59,610 nucleotides of DNA from Hofstenia miamia. Taxonomy: Eukaryota; Xenacoelomorpha; Acoela; Hofsteniidae. Numbering within the stretch: the stretch's first letter is position 1; each line of letters starts with the position of its first letter. Location of the stretch: contig CABFPE010000050.1 of NCBI GenBank assembly GCA_900660155.1, positions 678,599 through 738,208 of the forward strand, read 5' to 3'. Below are positions 23,205 to 34,501 of this stretch, in pieces. The notes below the pieces were generated by a model that was given only the letters and a program-made list of their open reading frames with translations, did no database searches and had not been told where the DNA came from. The position numbers and the translations under genes are program-made.

Positions 23205-23904
23205 TCAAATATTGCACATGTCAGTAAATGGTCTGATATGAAAAAAATCTGTAACAAAAACTTCATATGTCTTAATGCTTGAGATGTCAGTAATGATATA
23301 ATCAATCAAAGAAGACTTAACAAAATTGATATGCGTTGGTATATTTTTATTCAGAACGTCCATATTAAAGACATCAATTAAATCGTTAATTTTCCTTTTT
23401 TCAATTTCACATAAATAATTTTGGTTATAATCACCCATAATAATAACTAAGTTTGTTGTTTGATTTGCAATGCAAATTTCTTTGTGTAAGTTTTCATCAA
23501 AAGCTTGAAATGATTGTTTCTTACTACAATAACTTAAATTGATAAAATAACAGACCCCCACATATATTAAATTGACCCATAAGCTATCATATTCATAATC
23601 ATTTTCAGAAATATCATCTTTGATTATTGGTTTGAATTTGCGTGGTATATTTAGCAAAACACCATTACGTCTAGTTTTATGTGTTAAAGCTAGTCTTCTA
23701 TCTCTTCGAAAGATCAAAAATTTGTCATTTAAAATTTTTAAGTAGTCATTAGATTTTAACAAAGTTTCCGTCACGCCAATGATTGTACTGTCATCAAAAT
23801 TCTAAATTAGATCGTAAAATTTATCAACCTTATTCATAATGCTCTGGAAATCGGCATTAACTAATTTTAATTTATTTTGCTTAGTTACAATTTTTCCATT
23901 TACT
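23205..23904 (-). pseudogene. LINE A apurinic-type endonuclease domain
   Basis: The minus-strand frame carries 'IIGVTETLL' (catalytic Glu), 'VIIMGDYNQNY' (Asp/Asn pair), 'SSLIDYIITDIS' and 'VTDFFHIRPFTD', where SDH is expected, so the last catalytic His region is altered. An in-frame stop follows FYDLI near the N-terminus. The upper 198 bp are repeated at 25343-25540. Confidence 0.72.
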
Positions 23905-23905
23905 N

Positions 23906-23935
<30 letters not shown>
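23906..23935. repeat. (TA)n microsatellite next to an assembly join
   Basis: Thirty bases of TA directly after the single n at 23905. Confidence 0.9.
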
Positions 23936-23938
<3 letters not shown>

Positions 23939-24049
23939 TTTTGGAAACGGTTTTTTCTATAATTTGACAAATTATTTAACATACAAAACAACGATTATAT
24001 TTGCAAAAAAAGTTTCCAATGTCAACTAACTTTTTTCATCTCTCTGGAA

Positions 24050-24660
24050 GCCCTGTAATTCGACGAGAAAAAAATCGCTTGATTTTCCATTGATCCAGAC
24101 TGTAATTGCGATATTCCCATCATCACCAGAATTGAATGTCTTACTAACAAAAGAAAATTTCAATTAGGAAAACAGAAATCCCTAGGGGCAATGTCAGGAG
24201 CGTAATGAGGATGTGGTATGGGGCAGATAATTGATGCAAGTTTTCTGATAGGCAAATTTACAACATACGAACGGGCATTATCATGTTGTAAGTTAATATT
24301 ATGCATTGTGTTTAGATCTTGTCTTCTATTTTAAGCCAGAGTTGATTTTCGTTCGTCCAAATTACCACAATAAACCTTGATTTATTTTTTTCCCTTACTT
24401 CCAAAATATAATTCCTTAAGAAGGTCGTTGATTTGGTTGTCAATTTGCAAGCATGGACTATCAGAGCGAACTTTGTCATCAACATTATAATCACCGCAAT
24501 TAAATTTGGCTACCCAGTTCTGACATGTTCTTGCAGTAATTGTTCTTTCACCGAAAACTTCATTTATTTCATTTGCAATTGCTGAGGCATTTATCTTACT
24601 TTTCCAACAATAATATATAATGCATCTAATTTCACTTTTTACAAATCGATAAAAAATCTG
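24050..24660 (-). pseudogene. Mariner-type transposase relic, internally deleted
   Basis: Minus strand: 'KSEIRCIIYYCWKSKINASA' and 'FGERTITARTCQNWVAKFNC', then 'GDYNVDDKVRSDSPC', are the N-terminal helix-turn-helix region of mariner/SETMAR-type transposases ('R..I.Y......A......GE......T...W..RF..GD....D..R.G.P'). Near 24290-24170 it reads 'NINLQHDNARSYV' and 'HPHYAPDIAPRDF', the 'LQHDNARPH' and 'HPPYSPDLAPSDY' motifs around the second and third catalytic Asp. The stretch between them, including the first catalytic Asp, is missing, and frames are broken. Terminal repeats were not identified. Confidence 0.75.
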
Positions 24661-25162
24661 ATATCACTTATATCTGGAAAAAACTAATAACGCTTGATTT
24701 AAATTTTTAAAACCATAAAATAGGACTGCTGGTTCAAATGTAGGTTAAAAATTATTGTGCATATTCTAATAGTAAATTTATCTGGCTATCTACAAAAATA
24801 CGAATTAAAAAAATCTATAGAAGGTTAATGAGATATTTCATTTTTCCAGTTTTAAGTCAAATTTGTGTGATTTTATTGCAAAATAAATAATTTTATTCAT
24901 TGCACAGCATGTATAAGAAGATTATTTTAGTTGCAACAATAGTGATAGTACCTAACAACCAGCTGTCAGCTCATTGTCCATCATAAAGTGCACAAATATA
25001 AAACTAGCACATTATAGTGCTTTCTCTGAGCAGTTATTCAAGCACTATTTACCATGGAGTGTCTGTAAACAAAATTAAGTGAGTTTATGAAGGAGATTAT
25101 AATAACTAAATTAAAATTTCCTATGCTATTGTCTAAGGGTGCAAGTAAACAAGTTGTATGTA

Positions 25163-25163
<1 letters not shown>

Positions 25164-25225
<62 letters not shown>
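25164..25225. repeat. (AAT)n microsatellite
   Basis: About 62 bases of AAT repeat, possibly the tail of a retroelement insert. Confidence 0.95.
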
Positions 25226-25227
<2 letters not shown>

Positions 25228-25342
25228 TGAGAATTATCGATCTGGGAATATGGTCTTTAATGAGAATAATTTCGGTGCATTGTTTTTTCTTAATTTTAAT
25301 GTAGCGTATTCAGTTCTTTTGCTAATGAATTGTTTTAGTGGA

Positions 25343-25587
25343 AGAAAGATCAAAAATTTGTCATTTAAAATTTTTAAGTAGTCATTAGATTTTAACAAAG
25401 TTTCCGTCACGCCAATGATTGTACTGTCATCAAAATTCTAAATTAGATCGTAAAATTTATCAACCTTATTCATAATGCTCTGGAAATCGGCATTAACTAA
25501 TTTTAATTTATTTTGCTTAGTTACAATTTTTCCATTTACTTTGTTGAAGGGTATAATATTTTCGTATGCAATTATATTACAATTCAT
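25343..25587 (-). pseudogene. LINE A ORF2 start (endonuclease N-terminus)
   Basis: ORF2 begins with ATG at 25587-25585 on the minus strand, overlapping the ORF1 stop (25579-25577) by 11 bases in a different frame. It reads MNCNIIAYENIIPFNKV then 'LKLVNADFQSIMNKVDKF', the usual 'L..NA.S..NK.D.F' opening of a LINE endonuclease. 25343-25540 is identical or nearly so to 23707-23904. Confidence 0.7.
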
Positions 25588-25771
25588 TATTAGTCTTTAA
25601 AATAGTTAACTGCATTTGATATTTATAAATAGGACACTCTTTGCTAAATGCGTTATCGTTATTATGTGATTTCCTAAAAATATTTGAATTTTTGCAGTTA
25701 ATGCATTTATGCATTTCCTTAACATTTTTAACTGGACAATTCTTATAGTTGTGATTATCCATGCAGTACAT
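25577..25771 (-). pseudogene. LINE A ORF1 zinc-knuckle end
   Basis: Frame of 64 codons with CMDNHNYKNCP, CINCKNSN, SHNNDNAFSKECP. The C/H spacing matches the retroelement gag-like zinc knuckles that end many ORF1 proteins ('C...H....CP', 'C..C...H....C'). The N-terminal part of ORF1 is missing because element C abuts here. It would bind element RNA as an RNP coat protein. Confidence 0.66.
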
Positions 25772-25779
25772 ACAGTTAA

Positions 25780-27000
25780 AATGTATGCTTTGTCTTTTGC
25801 TTTAATGATGTTAAAAATTTTTAATTTTTTAGTAATAAGTTTATATTTAAACGCTTTCTTGTATATGTTGTTAAGTTTAGATAAAGATGTTTCTGATTCA
25901 CCTGCATATACTTGTATGTCGTAAATTATAATAGAATTAACTAGAGAATTAAATAAAATTTCAGTTTCATCTTGATTTAAAAATTTTTTACTTTTAATAT
26001 TATATAGAAATTTCTCATTGATCTTTTATAAACTCGTACAATATGTTTTTTAAATGAAAGCTTGTTATTTATGGTAAATCCAAGATATTTCATTGTTGTT
26101 ACTGAGGAATAGCAATCAATTTTAGATATATTATTAACAAATTTTCTCTTCAATGGTATAATCATTTCCAGCGACTTTCTATAATTAATTTCAAATTTGT
26201 TTTCTTCATACCAAGATTTGATCTTATCATTAATTGAATGTGTTAAGTCTAAATTTTCAATAGTTGGAAGACAAATCAGTGTATCATCAGCATACTTAAT
26301 AATAGAACCATTTGCAATATTTAAAGAGTCACAATTTAAAGAATCAATACATATATTGAACAGAAATGGGCCACAAACGGAGCCTTGAGGAATACCTTTG
26401 TTGATCTTTTCCATACCCGAAAGTCTGTTATTATATTTAACCATTTGTTGTCTATTCCCAATAAAACTATCAAGCCAATTAATGATGTACGGATTTAAAT
26501 GTGTTATATTGTTTAATTTTTCAAATAAAATGTAGTTATTTACATTGTCAAATGCTTTCTTTATGTCTTCATATAAAGGTATATTAGTAATCTTGACTTT
26601 TGGCATAAGTTTGATCGATTATATCATTTTTGTCTTTTAATTTCAATTGCTGCACACTTGGACCTTTCGTTCCCAAATTTTCTCAACATTTTGAATAATT
26701 TTTTTGCATTCTTTTTCGTTTAAAGTACCATCATCATTTTTTAAATTATTACTCGAAATGACTAATTTTGGCTTAAATATTTTCGAAGATTGAATTTCTT
26801 TTATTATAGGAGTATTACTCAATTGTACATTTTCACAATGATTTTTAAAGCATTTAATGAATTTCGACTTTATGCAACAAACAATGTCTTCATATTCAAG
26901 TTTTAATGTATCTGATAATTTTAGTTCATTAATATAGTCATCAAGATTAGAAAAATCTCTATTAGCGCGTATATTCGTCCATCATCTATAAGAGGACTAG
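25780..27000 (-). pseudogene. LINE C reverse transcriptase fragment
   Basis: The frame from 26606 to 25977 (209 codons) contains 'YEDIKKAFDNVNN' (motif A, with the first Asp changed to Lys), 'KGIPQGSVCGPFLFNICIDS' (motif B) and an intact 'IIKYADDTLICL' (catalytic YADD), then 'TMKYLGFTINNKLSFKKHI'. Downstream in other frames, 'EILFNSLVNSIIIYDIQVYA' and 'LNNIYKKAFKY' are the thumb region. Upstream to about 27000 the linker is recognisable ('LNEKECKKIIQNVEKIWE'). Its 5' half is copied in the tandem duplication. Frame breaks and truncation on both sides make it inactive. Confidence 0.75.
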
Positions 27001-28071
27001 CCTTTAGAATTTCGGAATATTGCATATGATTGTTAATTTAGCAAAAAAATAAATCTACCGGAAGGTTATATGGTGCTTCACAATATGTATGTAGAATAAT
27101 TAGAAAGAAATTTTTGATCAATCAAACTTGCCCGTTACAGGCCTACCCGAGGTAATGAAGTTATTTACATCTCTAATTTGGACATTGCATGAGTTAAACA
27201 ATTTTTCTCCCAATATTTACTCCAAAACAATCGATCGATGTTGAAATATTACAATTAAATTACAATGAATTAAGTGTTGCAATGAATAGAGTATGAATAT
27301 TTAACTCAATGTTCTACATTTGATGAGGTTCGGCAATTTAAAAAATGTGTTTTAAAATGGTTGCTTCACATGTTGCAATGTTTCTTAATTATTGGAAATT
27401 AGCAATGATAACGCACATGTCTAACCAGTGCAAGAATGCAGTTTCAAATTGTAGACCCTTCCAAGACTATAGTGTTGTGCATTTTTAGATTTACCACTGC
27501 CCGCCCTGCGCCGTTTATCTTCCAGTGCTCGCCCGTTTAAATTCACCTGGAAGGAACGGGTGGCCCAGTCCACCCGCTATCTATAGAGAAAAACGTAAAA
27601 TTAAATCAAAATTCACAAAAAGCAACAATATATAATTTTGTGTTTTAGTGAAAAACTTCTTACGACCCTATAAAATTCTACGACCTATAAAATTCTATCA
27701 AAGATCATGAATAGAGATTAGTGTTTGTGATTTCTCATTTTATTATCTTATCTTATCTTATGATAATGTGCAACAAAATTTAAATATTTTTGCAGTAAAA
27801 ACATATTTTGCGGTAATTTATTAGGTTTGTCTTAAAAGCAGAAAAAACGTACGTAATTACAGCATATTATCTATGATTATACCAGACTTTATTGTTGATA
27901 TTCGAAAAAAAATTTATAGAACCCTAACCACTTGCAATTAATTACAATGCTTTAAAAAACCGATCGACGACAGTGTTAATCAAAATATAATAGTTAGAAA
28001 GCTAATGGATTTAGGAATAGTGGGAAACCTATGAAAGTTACAGCCTGAAAGACATCAGTGAGTTAAAACTT
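26537..28071. repeat. Tandem duplication, copy 1 (period 1536)
   Basis: This 1535-bp block recurs almost unchanged at 28073-29607. Only a few substitutions and small compensating indels differ (for example around 27237-27300 versus 28773-28830). It spans the 5' half of LINE C and about 1.1 kb of non-coding DNA with a GC-richer patch (27500-27590). Confidence 0.95.
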
Positions 28072-28072
28072 A

Positions 28073-29607
28073 TATTTACATTGTCAAATGCTTTCTTTAT
28101 GTCTTCATATAAAGGTATATTAGTAATCTTGACTTTTGGCATAAGTTTGATCGATTATATCATTTTTGTCTTTTAATTTCAATTGCTGCACACTTGGACC
28201 TTTCGTTCCCAAATTTTCTCAACATTTTGAATAATTTTTTTGCATTCTTTTTCGTTTAAAGTACCATCATCATTTTTTAAATTATTACTCGAAATGACTA
28301 ATTTTGGCTTAAATATTTTCGAAGATTGAATTTCTTTTATTATAGGAGTATTACTCAATTGTACATTTTCACAATGATTTTTAAAGCATTTAATGAATTT
28401 CGACTTTATGCAACAAACAATGTCTTCATATTCAAGTTTTAATGTATCTGATAATTTTAGTTCATTAATATAGTCATCAAGATTAGAAAAATCTCTATTA
28501 GCGCGTATATTCGTCCATCATCTATAAGAGGACTAGCCTTTAGAATTTCGGAATATTGCATATGATTGTTAATTTAGCAAAAAAATAAATCTACCGGAAG
28601 GTTATATGGTGCTTCACAATATGTATGTAGAATAATTAGAAAGAAATTTTTGATCAATCAAACTTGCCCGTTACAGGCCTACCCGAGGTAATGAAGTTAT
28701 TTACATCTCTAATTTGGACATTGCATGAGTTAAACAATTTTTCTCCCAATATTTACTCCAAAACAATCGATCGATTGAAATATTGCAATTAAATTACAAT
28801 GAATTACCTGTTGCAATGAATACTGAGTATGAATATTTAACTCAATGTTCTACATTTGATGAGGTTCGGCAATTTAAAAAATGTGTTTTAAAATGGTTGC
28901 TTCACATGTTGCAATGTTTCTTAATTATTGGAAATTAGCAATGATAACGCACATGTCTAACCAGTGCAAGAATGCAGTTTCAAATTGTAGACCCTTCCAA
29001 GACTATAGTGTTGTGCATTTTTAGATTTACCACTGCCCGCCCTGCGCCGTTTATCTTCCAGTGCTCGCCCGTTTAAATTCACCTGGAAGGAACGGGTGGC
29101 CCAGTCCACCCGCTATCTATAGAGAAAAACGTAAAATTAAATCAAAATTCACAAAAAGCAACAATATATAATTTTGTGTTTTAGTGAAAAACTTCTTACG
29201 ACCCTATAAAATTCTACGACCTATAAAATTCTATCAAAGATCATGAATAGAGATTAGTGTTTGTGATTTCTCATTTTATTATCTTATCTTATCTTATGAT
29301 AATGTGCAACAAAATTTAAATATTTTTGCAGTAAAAACATATTTTGCGGTAATTTATTAGGTTTGTCTTAAAAGCAGAAAAAACGTACGTAATTACAGCA
29401 TATTATCTATGATTATACCAGACTTTATTGTTGATATTCGAAAAAAAATTTATAGAACCCTAACCACTTGCAATTAATTACAATGCTTTAAAAAACCGAT
29501 CGACGACAGTGTTAATCAAAATATAATAGTTAGAAAGCTAATGGATTTAGGAATAGTGGGAAACCTATGAAAGTTACAGCCTGAAAGACATCAGTGAGTT
29601 AAAACTT
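28073..29607. repeat. Tandem duplication, copy 2
   Basis: Second unit of the tandem pair, directly abutting copy 1. It begins inside the RT motif A of LINE C, so the C reading frame is cut here and is longer in copy 1. Both junctions lie on short A/T-rich words (TATTTACA at the left, AAAACTT at the right). Confidence 0.95.
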
Positions 29608-29632
29608 GCAATGCATTTCGAAATGTCTGAAA

Positions 29633-29728
29633 GTTACAAGTGGCTCTGTATTGGATCCTTTACTATTTATTATTTATATCAATGACCTACCAACAGTATG
29701 TAAAAATTGTACTTCTTACATTTTTTAA
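29633..29728 (+). pseudogene. Short LINE reverse transcriptase fragment
   Basis: The + strand encodes VTSGSVLDPLLFIIYINDLP, RT motif B ('[20 protein letters not shown]') with a substituted glycine and no catalytic YxDD. It lies opposite in strand to LINEs A and C, so it is from a different insertion. Confidence 0.7.
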
Positions 29729-30905
29729 CAGTCTTTTGACTTACATGGAATATTTAATCCCATTCTACTATCGTGGATACATAATATGTTTGCATATTTT
29801 AACATTAAAATAATTTTGCTTGACAGTTATATTTTAACGTAGAAGTTGTATTAGTTTTTCCATCATTTGACATTTAGATGTTGCAACATTTCAATTTATT
29901 GTTTTTTAGAAAATTTCATTCATTTTTACTCCAAAAACATTTGGGGCTGCGTAGGAGCTATCAATTTGACAAATGAAGAATCTAATACATCCTCAGAAAG
30001 TTCCGAACGAGTTTTATTATTGGTCAAAATTATAGTACTTTTTAGCGAATCAAATTCGGTTTCAAAATAAGCAATATACCCTCGATGGCATCGCGCACTG
30101 TAAAGACATTACACATAGATCAGTGAATGCTGCAGTGCCTCTGCTATCTTCAAGTAGCCGTTTTCATAAATGAGAAGAGTATGCCGTGGTCCAAAACTCC
30201 AAGTTATGGAAATTAAATTGACTTTTGATATTATATTTTCACAAAATTCGACAGATAGAATGTAACTCACAATTACTTTCAATTCTTAAATTTAGTATAA
30301 CATATTTATTTTTATTTGTTTTTAAATAGATATGGTAATATAATTCTTTACAAATGATTTCGGTTTTTACATGATACATTAAAAATTTATATTTGATTTG
30401 CATTTAGGTGAAGTGGGTAAAAGTGAAATGCTACATACTGAAATTAAAATAAATTTGCATAAAGAAAGTAAAGTATCTAAATGTGCTCTTATATTCCAGT
30501 TTTTAAAAAGAACCTAATTTAATATTGTCAATTGTTTTCTTTAAATCATGCATTTTCTACATTGAGGCATATAAAAATAATTTTTTAAAAACAGTTCTAA
30601 AAGGTTTAGTCTGATAATAAACTGGAAGTACTAAATTTTAGCAATAAATTGACCACAGTTATAGTTTGATGAGAATTTATCATTGCCATAAGGTATTATC
30701 TCATTGACCTGATAGCCAATAATATTTCGTGAAAATATAGTCAACATGTGAAATTATAATACATAATTAATGATTTAAATGCGTTTTTTCAAAACATCGG
30801 TTTTCGATATTCGAAACCTAATGTCTTACAAACTCTATCATATTCCCATGAAACTACCTGAGTGAAGAACATATATCTGCCTAGGTCCCTAGCACTTTTA
30901 TGAAC
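29729..30905. other. No recognised gene
   Basis: AT-rich sequence with a few short frames (for example 29867-30070) that match nothing I know. Confidence 0.45.
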
Positions 30906-31260
30906 TTAAGAATAAATTGAAGAAATTAGAGCAAATTTATTTCCAAAAGTGCTAGGAGCATTCAGCAATATGTATTTTGAAATATTACGATTAGAAATTT
31001 TTTCTAAAAATTGGTTTCTATAGTACTTGGTTCTAATATGTAGTTTTGATGTAAGGTCTTCCTTTGATCTAATTTTGTCAAATATTTGAAATCTTAGTTT
31101 TTGTAAATAGTCTAACGAAAAAAGATTGTAAATACCTCTGATATTTTCTTGATTGATATTTTCACAAATAATAGCATAGCTCAAATTCATTCTTTTTAAC
31201 TTATTTTTTGTTCTTTTAAGCAAGTTTGTCAACAGACATGATGAATATAAATACTAAGGA
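30906..31260 (-). pseudogene. LINE A-related RT C-terminal fragment
   Basis: Minus strand: 'YLYSSCLLTNLLKRTKNKLK' followed by about 90 residues. The opening closely resembles the LINE A segment 'FLYSSCLLTNLNKKAKSNFE' at 19030-19090, so this is a second, diverged copy of the same or a sister family, truncated on its 5' side. Confidence 0.65.
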
Positions 31261-33237
31261 AAAATATATAATAAAACGTTTTAGAAATTATTCATTTATT
31301 TCTTTGTTTTTACAAATAGTGATTAACACTTATAAAGAAGTAAAAAAATATACAATTTACAAATAAATTTGATTACAAAAAACAATGATTATCTTGATTT
31401 CAAAAGTTTATTATCCTTGAGAATTTGGTTGTTAGTTTAGTGTTGTATTAGTTTTGTCATATTTTATTGACTTTGCTCTATAGTATCAAAAATAATTGTA
31501 TCTTCATTTCCCTAGTGAAATTTCAAGATTCTTTAAATTTATTGAAATTTAGTTCCTGTTTTATATCTGGATAACTTTCTTTCACAAATCAATTGTGAAA
31601 ATGGTAAAAGATTTTTCTCCATTTTTCTTTTCAAATTTGATTTTGTAATAAGTCTTACTTTGTTTATGGATATTTTTATTTAATTTTAATGAAGAGTTTT
31701 TCCAAAATAGCAAGAGGTAATGTAATTTCAATAAGCATTCTAGTGATTCTATATTATTTTATCATTAATTTAAAAACGAATTTTTAAAAAAATTCTTGTA
31801 TATTGATTATAAAATATTTTAAAGATCAATATTAATAACTAAAATGTACAAATACGGTCCTCTTTATAAGGATCACATTATTGGCGTAATTAAATAACTG
31901 AAAAATTTGTATGAATATAATTGAAACTATTTCAATATCAAAGTCATTAAAGCAAACATCGTAACATTACGTATTTATTTACATTTCATTAAAGAAACGT
32001 ATAAAATATGTAATAACTGTCAAATATTAAATCTATTTATGACAAAAAATGTTAATAAAAAAATCAAAATTTTATTTGAACATTGGTAATTGGTTGTAGC
32101 AAACCCATGTCTGAAATCCACCTCCAAAATTTTTACAAATAAGGTTTTGCAACCTGAAATGAACCAGGAAGATGCTTTGACAATATTTGAAGTGAATGCA
32201 GACTATGAGTCTCAATCTTTTCCATGGCGAACACTGAGAATTTCCGAGCATTGCAGTGATATATAAATAGTGGACTTAAAACAGAAATAAATTACTTTGA
32301 AGAAGTATTGTTCGATAGCTTTCATCAGTAATGAATTGAAAGTAGCATTGGTTCATAAAAATACCAAGAAAACATTTGTATTTAAACGCAAAATTTGAAT
32401 CGTCCAAACTAAAAAACAAATTATAACAAGGCTTCACAAAAACATCAAACCATATCATTTCAAACTAATACTTGAAACAAGCAAACAGTGAATACTATTA
32501 GCCTCTAAATACTATAAAAATCTACCAGTAAAAGAGTTTGAATTTCATTTGGATAAATATAATACACCTCAATGTGTATACATGTTGCAAATATTTATTA
32601 GCGATTTAGTTGCAACTGATTCTCATAGTCCATTGGATTTTCGAACCAAGCAAGACTGGTATTATCTCACCGCTTTCGAAAAAGGCGCAAGTGGTTGCAA
32701 GAATTGTAAGTCAATATTTTTCTAAACAGCCCGTAACTGTTTATTCTTTCCATTTTAAAAATCAGATTTCTTTTACGAATCAAGAGATAAAATATTCAAG
32801 AAAAATATTAAAACTAAGAAATTCATTTATACATATAACTTTTTATGTAGAATTGAAATTGCATGTCATCCCTAACCCCATAAATATGCAACTGATGACA
32901 GCTATTATTAATAATTCTTATGGTATCAACCCAATAAAGGAAACAACATTTTTTGGAGGGATGGACAACGTAAATTACCAGCAGGTATAATATATTTGGC
33001 TTCTTATAACATCCAGTAGTTCCGAAATTTCTGCAACTTTGATTCCCAAGGTTTGCTTATAAATAAAAGCTATCCCAGCCCCAAGAAGAAAATATGCAGC
33101 AAACATATCTGGTTAAGCAACACACAATTTCTAATTAATATTGAGTCTATTACATTCTCAAATCAAAGTAATTACAATTGATGAAATTTCACATGTAGGG
33201 TGTCATAGCCTTTTAGGGCAGTAGCCCTTCAAAAGTC
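31261..33237. other. No recognised gene
   Basis: AT-rich. A 126-codon + frame at 32610-32990 has no recognisable motif and starts at TTG. It may be the far upstream part of the hAT relic that follows, but I cannot show it. Confidence 0.4.
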
Positions 33238-34501
33238 ATGGCATTCAATATTAATTTGGTTGGAGTATTTGCTCAATTTGATGAAGCATTTTGCCTTCCA
33301 TGTAGGGTGTTTAATTCCGAAGGATCAAAGGAAAGCGTATTTACAATTCTAGGACTTCATGATTGGAAATACACAAGAGACCTACCAAGATTTGAATTAA
33401 ACATGAAAAGAGTTGCACAGATATTACGTTAATTGCACCAGAAAAGAGACGAATCTGATTTGTGACTATCCTTGATGGCATCAAGAGATGTACTGGAGAA
33501 GAACAGGTACTAACTTAAGTCAATTGCAGAAGTTTTTCAGTTTTTAGCTTTAAATGAGTTAGCACTTCGAGGCAGCTATGATAAAAAACCTGGAAATATG
33601 TTTGCATATTCTCTAATCTGACACAAAACTAGCCGAAATTATACCTACAAACGCTACCTATTGTTCACTAGATATTTAGAATGAATAACTGAAATTCTTG
33701 CTCAAATAAACTGTTTATACTGCCTCAAGATGCCAAGCATGATAACACAGAGAATATTTCAATTAGTGTACATTTTGTAAAGAATGGAAAAATCTGTGAA
33801 TCGTTGCTAGATATGCCATCCGTAGCACTTGATACCGCTTATTGGCAACTGCAATACTGACAGTCTTGACTGCAGTAAAATGCTTGCACAGTGCTATGAT
33901 GGTGCTAGCGCCATGAGTATTCATGGTGGGATTCAGACTTTGATACAGCAGGAATTACAACAATATTCATTAATTACATTGTTTTAATCATGGACTGCAC
34001 TTATTCATAATTGATTTATCAAAGAAGTGGACATTTTGAAGCAATATTGTGACCAATATAAATAACTGTTACTTTTCATCGTCCAAAAGTTGCCGTTGTG
34101 TGTACTATGGCAAACGGCTAAAACGTCTTTTGGAACAGAAGTGGATAGGTCTTTTTCGGACGACTAAGGTTATTTTACTAGAATATCATAACATTCAAAC
34201 ATTGACTTCTCTGAGAAAGGACAAATTAATAAATGGTGACATTGTAGCAGAAGGCAAGGAGTACTTATTAACCGCTTCCAGCATTGCATTTACTTTTGCA
34301 GTACTAGTGATGAACAAAGTTCTTGGTAGTATTCCATCGGCTGAAAAAGTCTTTCAAGCTCAGGAAAAAGGCGCAATAGAACTCATTTGCGAAGAACTCT
34401 TCTGCAACGAGTCCTTAGCTAGTTTGAGAACTGAAGGAGAAGGCATGTTGCATGAACAGACAGAAACACATCAGTTCAGCAACCAACGTGAGTTTGCATA
34501 A
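33238..34501 (+). pseudogene. hAT transposase pseudogene (ZMYM1/TTF-type)
   Basis: In order on the + strand: a TTF-type zinc-finger segment 'EAFCLPCRVFNSEGSKESVF' and 'GLHDWKYTRDLPRFE' (33285-33400); 'FLILPQDAKHDNTE'-like and 'ISISVHFVKNGKICESLL' (about 33715-33815); 'LAQCYDGASAMSIHGGIQTL' (about 33880-33945), the 'GQGYDGA..MSG...G.Q' catalytic region; then a 150-codon frame with 'EQKWIGLFRTTKVILLEYHN' (the 'RW....A...V...Y' region) and 'LTASSIAFTFAVLVMNKVLG'. This is the domain order of ZMYM1-like hAT transposases. Frameshifts and stops at every step show decay. The C-terminal part is missing, although an unlinked piece of the family is at 4682-5071. Confidence 0.75.

Larger units (their letters stand above)
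18662..25790 (-). mobile_element. Composite LINE A (minus strand), interrupted
   Basis: Read from high to low coordinates, this is a two-ORF non-LTR retrotransposon: ORF1 end with zinc knuckles (25771-25577), then endonuclease (25587-25343 and 23904-23205), linker (23118-22786), RT fingers (22412-22191), RT core (20293-20066) and RT C-terminus (19990-18668). LINE B is inserted in the RT between motif A and the following helix. A (TA)n plus mariner segment lies at 23906-25342, between two copies of the same 198-bp piece of endonuclease. Single n's at 19202, 19656 and 23905 mark assembly joins inside it. Many frameshifts and stops show that it is dead. Confidence 0.75.

Noticed and set aside
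26197..26388. + strand frame opposite the LINE C RT.
   Set aside because: Antisense shadow of the RT frame carrying the YADD motif.
32610..32990. 126-codon + frame as a gene.
   Set aside because: No recognisable motif, no ATG, AT-rich composition. Could be decayed transposon sequence.
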